Shown here piece by piece: positions 16,755-23,897 of a stretch of 64,000 bases of DNA. The DNA comes from Spirochaetaceae bacterium (lineage in GTDB: Bacteria > Spirochaetota > Spirochaetia > DSM-27196 > SKKC01). The stretch covers positions 1 to 64,000 of the forward strand of contig RECN01000076.1 in NCBI GenBank assembly GCA_007694005.1, in the 5' to 3' direction. Below the pieces are notes generated by a model that saw only the letters and a list, made by a program, of their open reading frames with translations, was not told where the DNA came from and searched no databases. Positions within the stretch are counted from its first letter, which is position 1, and every line of letters begins with the position of its first letter. A program made the translations under genes and the position numbers.

Positions 16755-18260
16755 CTATCGTAACCGGAAATACGCAGCGTTCCAACGCAGCGCGTCCTGA
16801 ACAGAGCGCACTGAAGCCTGCTCGTCTATCACTATGGCTTCGATATCGTGCAGATCGGCGAAATCGCGGAACTGCTCGAGCGTTACCTGATCGCTATAAA
16901 CGGTGTGGTGCGCACCACCGGCATGAATCCACGCTCCCGCGGCAACCCGCAGGTCGGGCATAGGTTTCCATAAAACGCGTGCGACAGGCAGGTTCGGCAT
17001 GTCATGCGGAGCTGCCACCGCCTCGACTTCGTTGATAATCATGCGAAACCTGTCGCCAAGATCGACAATCGTGGCGTTGCGCGCACGCCCCGGCTTACCG
17101 TCAAACACGGCCCGAACAGGATCGTCTTTGCCGCCTATGCCTAAGGGATGTATCTCTATACGCGGTCTTCCTGCGGCAATGCTCGGGCAGATCTCAAGCA
17201 TGTGCGCCCCGAGTACGGTGCTGTCTCGGCCGGCAAAGTTGTAGGTGTAGTCTTCCATGAAAGACGTACCTCCGGGCTTGCCCATGGCCATGATCTTGGA
17301 TGCCCGGAGAAAAGCCGCCGTCTTCCAGTCACCTTCTCCGGAGAACCCGTAGCCTTCGGCCATGAGCCGTTGCGGCGCGAGTCCCGGAAGCTGCGACAAT
17401 CCATGCAGGTCTTCAAAGGTCGTCGTAAATGCAGTAAACCCGCCATCCTGAAGGAATGCGCGAAGCGCAATCTCCTGTCGTGCCGCATAGCGAAGGCTTT
17501 CGTGACGGTCTCCACCGGACTGCAGCTCGGCTGCCACATCGAACAGATCGTGGTACTCCGCCACGACTCGCTGCACATCTGAGTCCGCGACCTGATCCAT
17601 GTACGCCACGAGATCACCGACACCGTATCCTTCGACCGAATAGCCGAATACGATGCGGGCGCTCACCTTGTTCCCTTCGGTTACAGCGACCTGCCGCATG
17701 TTGTCACCAAAGCGTGCGATGCGACCCTGTTGTGCGTCGAGTCGGGCAAGTGCAACCCGGCACCAGTCGGCGATATCGGCCTGTACAGCGTCCTCGCTCC
17801 AGTGACCAACAACAACTTTACGGTGTACATCCAGCCGCGTAGCCGCAAATCCGAACTCACGCCCCCCATGCGCAGACTGGTTCAGATTCATGAAGTCCAT
17901 GTCGATCGTGTCCCAGGGTATCGCTGCGTTATACTGCGTGTGTAGATGAAGCATGGGTACCGCGAGGGTCTGCAGGGCAGGCAGCCACATCTGGGACGGA
18001 GAGAATGTGTGCATCCACGTTATGATTCCGGCACAGTCGGCCGACGCTGCCGCCTCCGCAAAGGTCTGACTGATCGCATGCGCAGTTGTCAGCACGGGTT
18101 TCGCGACGATCCTGACGGGTATGTTTCCGGACGCGTTCAGACCGGCGACGATCTTCTGAGCATCGTCGTATACCTGGTCGAGAACTTCGGGGCCGTAAAG
18201 ATGCTGGCTTCCGGTCACGAACCAGATTGAAAGATCGGAGAGTTTATCGTGTGAAATCAT
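16755..18260 (-). CDS. araA: L-arabinose isomerase
   Basis: 501 residues from 18260, close to the 500 of E. coli AraA. CTGGAGGAA sets the start; a longer frame to 18350 crosses the operator and is rejected. Family motifs are present: WFVTGSQHLYG near the start, AEGYGFSGEGDWK and SFMEDYTY with the metal-binding Glu pair, VLGAHMLEI and GAHHTVYSD with the metal-binding His pair. It converts L-arabinose to L-ribulose in the cytoplasm. It is first gene of the araA-lacI operon and faces araD. Confidence 0.96.
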   Translation of the reverse strand: MISHDKLSDLSIWFVTGSQHLYGPEVLDQVYDDAQKIVAGLNASGNIPVRIVAKPVLTTAHAISQTFAEAAASADCAGIITWMHTFSPSQMWLPALQTLAVPMLHLHTQYNAAIPWDTIDMDFMNLNQSAHGGREFGFAATRLDVHRKVVVGHWSEDAVQADIADWCRVALARLDAQQGRIARFGDNMRQVAVTEGNKVSARIVFGYSVEGYGVGDLVAYMDQVADSDVQRVVAEYHDLFDVAAELQSGGDRHESLRYAARQEIALRAFLQDGGFTAFTTTFEDLHGLSQLPGLAPQRLMAEGYGFSGEGDWKTAAFLRASKIMAMGKPGGTSFMEDYTYNFAGRDSTVLGAHMLEICPSIAAGRPRIEIHPLGIGGKDDPVRAVFDGKPGRARNATIVDLGDRFRMIINEVEAVAAPHDMPNLPVARVLWKPMPDLRVAAGAWIHAGGAHHTVYSDQVTLEQFRDFADLHDIEAIVIDEQASVRSVQDALRWNAAYFRLR

Positions 18261-18301
18261 TAGTATTCCTCCAGAATTGCGAACAGAGATGTGCTCAGGA
18301 G

Positions 18302-18331
18302 TTGATGGTCCACTCCGAATCACACTACACT
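18302..18331 (+). promoter_or_regulatory. Possible araD promoter
   Basis: TTGATG (18302-18307), an 18-bp spacer and TACACT (18326-18331): four of six matches in each box. The shared operator begins six bases downstream. Confidence 0.5.
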
Positions 18332-18337
18332 GATACA

Positions 18338-18351
18338 TGTGCACGTGCACA
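18338..18351. promoter_or_regulatory. LacI-type operator palindrome between araA and araD promoters
   Basis: The third perfect copy of TGTGCACGTGCACA in the window, lying between two promoters that point towards each other. A single bound dimer could block both araA and araD. Confidence 0.87.
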
Positions 18352-18362
18352 CACTATCTGAT

Positions 18363-18391
18363 ATCATAGAGTCGGACAGAAATGCTGTCAA
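18363..18391 (-). promoter_or_regulatory. Sigma70-type promoter of araA-lacI
   Basis: On the minus strand TTGACA (18386-18391), a 17-bp spacer and TATGAT (18363-18368): near consensus. The operator lies 11 bp downstream of the -10 box. Confidence 0.78.
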
Positions 18392-18434
18392 ATGCGAATA
18401 TCGTCAAGGGCATGGAATTTCGGAGGAAGCGACT

Positions 18435-19172
18435 GTGCGAAGTCTCAATAGAACGGAACTGCAGCAACTCGATTCACTCAGAGCTGCCGTGGTCAAGGCA
18501 AATCTGGACATCGTGTCGGCGGGACTGGTACTTCTGACCTGGGGGAACGTCAGTGCAGTAAACCGCTCGCTGAATATCGTTGCGATCAAACCAAGCGGTG
18601 TCTCCTACGACGAGCTCACTCCAGAACTGATCCCGCTGGTAGATCTCGAAACCGGCGACACGATCGAGGGAGGCATGAAACCGTCCTCCGATACCGCGAC
18701 ACACCTCGAACTGTACCGCGCCTTTCCGGGCGCAGGAGCTATCGTTCACACGCACTCCCACGCGGCGGTCTGCTTTGCACAGTGCCATCTCGACATTCCC
18801 TGCCTCGGCACGACGCACGCCGATCACTTTCTGACCGATATCCCGGTTACCCGCGGCCTTCGCCAGTCGGAGATAGAGCACGACTACGAGCTGAATACCG
18901 GGCGGGTCATCGTCGAACGCTTCACTGAATCAGGGATTGATCCAAAACACACTCCGGGTGTGCTTGTCGACCAGCACGGGCCTTTCGCCTGGGGGACCGA
19001 TGTAAAGACTGCCGTCGAGAACGCCGTCGTGCTTGAAGCCTGCGCGCGCATGGCGCTTGACTGCTCACGCTTGTCGGGAAAGAGCCCGGATCCCGCTGAT
19101 CGCGTTTTGGTCGAGAAGCACTTCTTTCGCAAGCACGGGCCCACCGCGTATTACGGACAGGGGCCGGTATAA
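18435..19172 (+). CDS. araD: L-ribulose-5-phosphate 4-epimerase
   Basis: 245 residues from a GTG at 18435, preceded by GGAGGAAG at a good distance; a longer frame from 18339 starts inside the operator and is rejected. Class II aldolase/AraD features: WGNVS near 33, KPSGV, SSDTATHL, the zinc-binding HTHSHAA and the later DQHGPFAWG. It converts L-ribulose 5-phosphate to D-xylulose 5-phosphate. The kinase that makes its substrate (AraB) is not in the window. Control is probably by the LacI operator between araA and araD. Confidence 0.93.
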   Translation: MRSLNRTELQQLDSLRAAVVKANLDIVSAGLVLLTWGNVSAVNRSLNIVAIKPSGVSYDELTPELIPLVDLETGDTIEGGMKPSSDTATHLELYRAFPGAGAIVHTHSHAAVCFAQCHLDIPCLGTTHADHFLTDIPVTRGLRQSEIEHDYELNTGRVIVERFTESGIDPKHTPGVLVDQHGPFAWGTDVKTAVENAVVLEACARMALDCSRLSGKSPDPADRVLVEKHFFRKHGPTAYYGQGPV

Positions 19173-19214
19173 GACGGACCCAGTGCATGCACGACCGATG
19201 TCGCCCCGAGGAGC

Positions 19215-20147
19215 TCACATACGGTTACGGCGAAATGTGCGAGGAGTCTCACCGGTACAGCGCAGGAAGGCTTTCGTAAAATACCCAGCGTCGACGTAGC
19301 CGCACTCGACGGCAATCTGCTTGATCGGCGCGCAGGTGTTGTAGAGCAGATCAACCGCCCGCTCAATGCGTACCCGCTCGAGAAATGCTCTCGGTGATAT
19401 TCCAGCGGTCGCGGTGAACAGCCGAGTGAAATGCGAGCGACTCAATCCCAGTTCGGCCGCGAGGTCGGCCACGCCGATCTGACGATCGCACCTCTCGCGC
19501 ATCAGCCGTTGCGCACTGCGCGTGGTCTCGACGTGGTGCGCCTCGGCGCGACGAATCCTGGCCACCGCGAGTAGCTCCATAGCGATGGAGTAGGCGAGCG
19601 CGGAGGCACGAAATGCCCGGTCATCGCGACCAGGATCCGCGTACGTACCGGCCACGACCGCCTTTGTAAACCCGAGCGTTTCGTGCATCAGGTCCAGCAG
19701 CCGCGACGAGTGCTCCAGTCGGATCACGGGTCCCCCGGCCAGCGCGGCGTCGACGGCACGCATCGCTTCGGATCCGGTCAGGCAGACGTAGACGAACATC
19801 CACGGGGCACCACCGGGGAACTCGTAGCGGTGGTCGTGCGGGATCGCCGCCACCATCAGGTCGCCGGGAAGGAGTCGATGCTCGGTACCCTCCCAGTTCA
19901 GTCGCCCCTCTCCACGAAGCGTGTACTGAAGCACCGCAAAGCGGCGCGCGCCGCGGCGACGCCCGTCGAACGAGTAGTCGAGGGTCATCGCCCGCGACCG
20001 ACCGCAGCTTGTAATCATCGCGTGGAGCGGGATCGACCGACCGGTGTGAAGGAGCGCCGATTCCCACAGTTCTTCGTCATGCACGAGCACAAAATTACCA
20101 CTATTCGCGACATAACGCCATCGACACAGGAAGAGCGGCATGTACAC
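19215..20147 (-). CDS. AraC-family transcriptional regulator
   Basis: 310 residues. An AraC-type cupin ligand-binding domain occupies about 60-160 (LQYTLRGEGRLNWEGTEHRLLPGDLMV), and the C-terminal ~100 residues hold two helix-turn-helices ending in GYVDAGYFTKAFLRCTGETPRTFRR. It diverges from a GH4 glycosidase with only 29 bp between the starts, so it most likely activates that gene in response to its sugar. If the true start is an internal codon, the regulatory space would be larger. Confidence 0.88.
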   Translation of the reverse strand: MYMPLFLCRWRYVANSGNFVLVHDEELWESALLHTGRSIPLHAMITSCGRSRAMTLDYSFDGRRRGARRFAVLQYTLRGEGRLNWEGTEHRLLPGDLMVAAIPHDHRYEFPGGAPWMFVYVCLTGSEAMRAVDAALAGGPVIRLEHSSRLLDLMHETLGFTKAVVAGTYADPGRDDRAFRASALAYSIAMELLAVARIRRAEAHHVETTRSAQRLMRERCDRQIGVADLAAELGLSRSHFTRLFTATAGISPRAFLERVRIERAVDLLYNTCAPIKQIAVECGYVDAGYFTKAFLRCTGETPRTFRRNRM

Positions 20148-20176
20148 TGAACGAAAACAGGGTTCAGGGAGGACAC

Positions 20177-21664
20177 ATGTCGTTCAAAGTTGCATTTATC
20201 GGGGCAGGAAGCGTCGGCTTCACGCGAAAGCTCGTCCAGGACATCCTCGGAGTACCAGAGTTCAGCGACATTGAGTTCAGCCTTATGGACATCAACGCGC
20301 AGAACCTTGACATGATCGCACAACTCATCGCCCGCGACGTCAATGCCAACGGCCTTTCGGACGTGAAGATCACGACAACGACCGATCAGGCCGAGGCTGT
20401 TCACAGGGCGCGCTACGTCATTAACGTGGCGCGGGTAGGAGGGCTGGAGGCGTTTGCGACCGACATCGATATCCCGCTCCAGTACGGGGTAGACCAGTGT
20501 GTCGGCGACACCCTGTGCGCTGGTGGCATTATGTACGGCCAGCGTGGGATCCCGATGATCCTGAACCTGTGCAAGGACATGCGCGAGCACGCGGAGCCCG
20601 GCGCGCTCCTCCTGAACTATGCGAACCCTATGGCGATGCTGACATGGGCCGCGAACACGTACGGCGGAGTGAACACTGTGGGCCTCTGTCACGGCGTCCA
20701 GGGCGGTCATCGTCAGATCGCCGACGTATTAGGCGTACCGCAAAACGAGGTCGACATCGTCTGCGCCGGCATCAACCACCAGACCTGGTACGTGCGCGTT
20801 CTGCACGACGGCAAGGAGGTGACCGACAGTCTGCTTGACCTCTACGAAAAGCACCCCACGTACAGTGAAACGGAGAAGGTACGCATCGATGTGCTCCGGC
20901 ACTTCGGATACTACTCGACCGAGAGTAACGGTCACCTCAGCGAGTATCTGCCGTGGTATCGAAAGCGAGCAGAAGAGATCAAGAACTGGATCTCGCTCGA
21001 CACATGGATCAACGGAGAGACTGGGGGATATCTGAGAGTCTGCACCGAGAAGCGCAACTGGTTCGAGGAGGACTTCCCCCGCTGGATGACCGACGAAGCA
21101 GGCGAGTACGGGCCAGACCATCGATCGAACGAACACGGCAGCCATATAATCGAAGGACTCGAGACAGGACGAATCTACCGCGGGCACTTCAATCGCATAA
21201 ACGGATACACTATTACAAACCTTCCAACCGATTGCGTGATCGAAGCGCCCGGCTACGTCGACCAGACCGGCATCAAAATGACACAAGTCGGCGATCTCCC
21301 GATAGGAGCGGCGGCGGTCTGCAATGTAAGTATCAACGTGCAGCGGCTTGCTGTTGAAGCCGCGGTTCGCGCCGACGTCAGCCTGCTTCGCCAGGCGTTC
21401 ATGCTCGACCCGCTGACTGGTGCCGTATGTACCACTTCCGAGATCTGCCAGTTGGTCGATGACATGCTCATCGCCGGCGCGCCGTGGCTGCCTCAGTACC
21501 AGGAAGCGATTTCGGTGGCAAAAGGGCGTCGCGAGTCGGGTGCGCGGGTCCCGACAAGGGAGTACTCTGGCGCCGCACGGCTCGCGGTAAAGAGCGTGAA
21601 AGAACTCCGCGACGAAGAGTCGGGACTCAACGTCGAAGCGCGTGCGTTCAGGTTCAAACAGTAG
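20177..21664 (+). CDS. NAD-dependent glycosidase, GH4 family (alpha-galactosidase or alpha-uronidase type)
   Basis: 495 residues with GGGAGGA before the ATG. GH4 features: the N-terminal NAD-binding GAGSVGFT, NYANPMAM near 148, and the metal/NAD site beginning at Cys171-His172 (CHGV). GH4 enzymes use NAD+ and a divalent metal in a redox-elimination mechanism. The residues after CH divide subfamilies. From memory CHS marks MelA-type alpha-galactosidases and CHG occurs in uronidases, so galactoside versus uronide specificity is open. It is cytoplasmic, apparently monocistronic, and divergent from an AraC regulator. Confidence 0.85.
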   Translation: MSFKVAFIGAGSVGFTRKLVQDILGVPEFSDIEFSLMDINAQNLDMIAQLIARDVNANGLSDVKITTTTDQAEAVHRARYVINVARVGGLEAFATDIDIPLQYGVDQCVGDTLCAGGIMYGQRGIPMILNLCKDMREHAEPGALLLNYANPMAMLTWAANTYGGVNTVGLCHGVQGGHRQIADVLGVPQNEVDIVCAGINHQTWYVRVLHDGKEVTDSLLDLYEKHPTYSETEKVRIDVLRHFGYYSTESNGHLSEYLPWYRKRAEEIKNWISLDTWINGETGGYLRVCTEKRNWFEEDFPRWMTDEAGEYGPDHRSNEHGSHIIEGLETGRIYRGHFNRINGYTITNLPTDCVIEAPGYVDQTGIKMTQVGDLPIGAAAVCNVSINVQRLAVEAAVRADVSLLRQAFMLDPLTGAVCTTSEICQLVDDMLIAGAPWLPQYQEAISVAKGRRESGARVPTREYSGAARLAVKSVKELRDEESGLNVEARAFRFKQ

Positions 21665-21705
21665 GACGCCGTTGCACATACGACCGCCCTTGCCCACAGG
21701 CATCT

Positions 21706-21720
21706 GAATATGCAATATTC
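21706..21720. promoter_or_regulatory. Inverted repeat directly upstream of the P-type ATPase
   Basis: GAATAT-GCA-ATATTC, perfect six-base arms around a three-base spacer, ends five bases before the ATPase start codon. It could be the operator of a metal-responsive repressor. There is no recognisable Shine-Dalgarno in this stretch. Confidence 0.5.
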
Positions 21721-21725
21721 TTTAT

Positions 21726-23897
21726 ATGCACTACACCGTTACCGGTATGGATTGCGCCGAATGTGTCACAACGGTCGAAGAGACCGCAAAGCGTATTCCC
21801 GGCGTACAGAGCGTTCGCGCCGAGTTGCTCACCGAAAGCATCTCAGTCGAGTTTGATCCGGCGGCTGAAGCCGCCGACGTGCAGGAGAAAATCGCGATGG
21901 CGCTCAGACGAGCAGGCTACGAACTCGCAGTCTCTCAGGAAACCGGCAGCGATATTGCTTCAGGTCGTACCAGCCGGGCCTCCGCTGCGGGGGCGGGCTC
22001 GCTTTTGCGGCGCTTTTTTCTACTCGTCAGCGCGGTTTTCGCATTTGTCGTCATAGGAGAATGGTTCGGGCTCATCGATTCGATCACCGAAGTGCTGCCC
22101 TGGTGGGCGGCAGTCCCTGCGATACTCGCGTTCGCGTACCCGCGCCTGAAGCCGGTTTTTGCCGCGCTTCGACAGCGCAGAATCATTTCGCACACGCTCA
22201 TGAGCACAGCCCTGATCGCGGCGCTCATCGTCGGCGAATGGGCAACGGCAGCCATCCTCGCGGCGTTCATGCACATAGGAGCCTACGCGGAGCATCTGGT
22301 CGCGGTCAAAGGCCGGAGCGCGCTCAAGGCGCTTGCAGCATCCGCCCCGCGGGAGGCGGTCGTCGTTGACGAGGCGGGGACGGAGCTTGCCCGCCTCCCT
22401 GCCGAGCAGGTCAGCGCCGGCGATCTCGTACGGGTACGCACCGGGGACATGGTGCCGGTGGACGGAGTGGTTATCTCCGGTCAGGCCATCGTGAACCAGA
22501 GCGCGCTGACCGGCGAAAGCATTCCGGTGGAGGTCGAAGCGGGAAGCGACGTCCTCTCAGCGAGTCAGGTAGAAAGCGGCGGCATTACGGTGCGAACCGT
22601 GTCGGCAGGTGCCGACAGCATATTCGGCCACATACTGGACGTCGTCAGACAGGCCGAGGCCTCCCGCGGACCGACCGCCCGGATAGCCGACCGCTTTTCC
22701 GCGGGGTATCTACCGGTCCTTCTGGCTATCGCCGCGGCAACCTGGATCATCGGTGGTGAGCTCATGCCTGCTATCGCGGTCCTCGCGGTCGCGTGCAGCT
22801 GCAGTTTCGCGCTCGCAACCCCTATTGCCATGCTCGCCTCCATCGCCCGGTCCGCAAAGGAAGGGCTCCTGATTCGCGGCGGCGACGTGATTGAGCGGGC
22901 GTATCGCGTCGACACCGTGCTCTTCGACAAGACGGGAACCCTGACCACCGGCAGCATCGCGCTCTCGGAGGTTGAGCTGATCGCGAGCGCCGGACCCGTA
23001 CAGACCGCAGACGATGCCCTTGCGCTTGCTGCCTCCGCGGAGTACTACAGCGAACACCCCGTTGCATCGGCACTCGTGGCCGCTGCGGAGAAGAAGTCGC
23101 TGACGCTGCTGCCACCCGATGCTCCCGAGTCGGTTCCCGGTGGTGTAACTGCGCGCATACGCGGGAGCCTCGTTCGCGTCGGAAGTGCACGCTATCTGGG
23201 AATGGATACCGCCGCTGCCGGAGGTGAGCTGTCTCATGCCGGCGAGGTGGTAAACGACCCGGCTGCTACGCCCGCTCCGGCTACCGCGGGCCTCAGCGCG
23301 TATCTCGAGGTCGACTCGATCGTCACCGCACGCTTTGAGTTTACAGACCCGGTCCGACCCGAAAGTGAGGAACTCATCAACCTGCTTAAAAACCTGGGCA
23401 TGGCTCATATTGAGATGCTGACCGGTGACGCCAGTCGGGCTGCAGACGAGGTGGCCGGTACGCTCGGCATACAGCTCCGGAAGGGGCTGCTGCCGGCGGA
23501 CAAACTCGCGCGAACCGAAGAGCTCATGCAGCAGGGACACCGGGTCGCCTTTGTCGGCGACGGTATTAACGATGCTCCGTCCCTCGCACGGGCCGACGTC
23601 GGTATTGCCACCGGATCACTCGAGGCGGCCCTGCACGCGGCAGATGTTGTTCTCCTGAGAAACGACATAGGCCTGGTGGGCACCTTTCTGCACACAGGGC
23701 GGCGCACCATGCACACGGTGTTCGGAAACATCGGTTTCACGACGGTGTACAACGTGCTCGGAGTCAGCCTTGCCGCCGTCGGCATCCTTCCTCCGGTTTT
23801 CGCTGCGGCGCTTCAGGTCATCCCTGATCTCGGAGTACTGGCAAACTCGTCCCAACTGGCGCGTCCTGCGAGGATATCATCGAGAGGACGGTCATGA
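21726..23897 (+). CDS. P1B-type metal-transporting ATPase with CSC in place of CPC
   Basis: 723 residues. The N-terminal HMA domain carries the GMDCAEC metal site (Cys10, Cys13). Membrane helices, the TGES actuator loop, the phosphorylation site DKTGT (Asp401), SEHP and GDGIND are intact, so the pump should turn over ATP. The intramembrane motif is Cys357-Ser-Cys359 where heavy-metal pumps normally have CPC. The C-terminal helix lacks the HxxGS-type residues of zinc/cadmium pumps, so copper-like or unusual specificity is possible. The start lacks a Shine-Dalgarno. The 3' end overlaps the convergent gene by 85 bp. Confidence 0.88.
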   Translation: MHYTVTGMDCAECVTTVEETAKRIPGVQSVRAELLTESISVEFDPAAEAADVQEKIAMALRRAGYELAVSQETGSDIASGRTSRASAAGAGSLLRRFFLLVSAVFAFVVIGEWFGLIDSITEVLPWWAAVPAILAFAYPRLKPVFAALRQRRIISHTLMSTALIAALIVGEWATAAILAAFMHIGAYAEHLVAVKGRSALKALAASAPREAVVVDEAGTELARLPAEQVSAGDLVRVRTGDMVPVDGVVISGQAIVNQSALTGESIPVEVEAGSDVLSASQVESGGITVRTVSAGADSIFGHILDVVRQAEASRGPTARIADRFSAGYLPVLLAIAAATWIIGGELMPAIAVLAVACSCSFALATPIAMLASIARSAKEGLLIRGGDVIERAYRVDTVLFDKTGTLTTGSIALSEVELIASAGPVQTADDALALAASAEYYSEHPVASALVAAAEKKSLTLLPPDAPESVPGGVTARIRGSLVRVGSARYLGMDTAAAGGELSHAGEVVNDPAATPAPATAGLSAYLEVDSIVTARFEFTDPVRPESEELINLLKNLGMAHIEMLTGDASRAADEVAGTLGIQLRKGLLPADKLARTEELMQQGHRVAFVGDGINDAPSLARADVGIATGSLEAALHAADVVLLRNDIGLVGTFLHTGRRTMHTVFGNIGFTTVYNVLGVSLAAVGILPPVFAAALQVIPDLGVLANSSQLARPARISSRGRS

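Noticed and set aside
18261-18350. N-terminal extension of araA beginning MHVHMYQ
   Set aside because: It translates the operator and leader; a strong Shine-Dalgarno and family length support the start at 18260.
18339-18434. N-terminal extension of araD from 18339
   Set aside because: It starts within the operator; the GTG at 18435 has a good ribosome site and gives the normal length.
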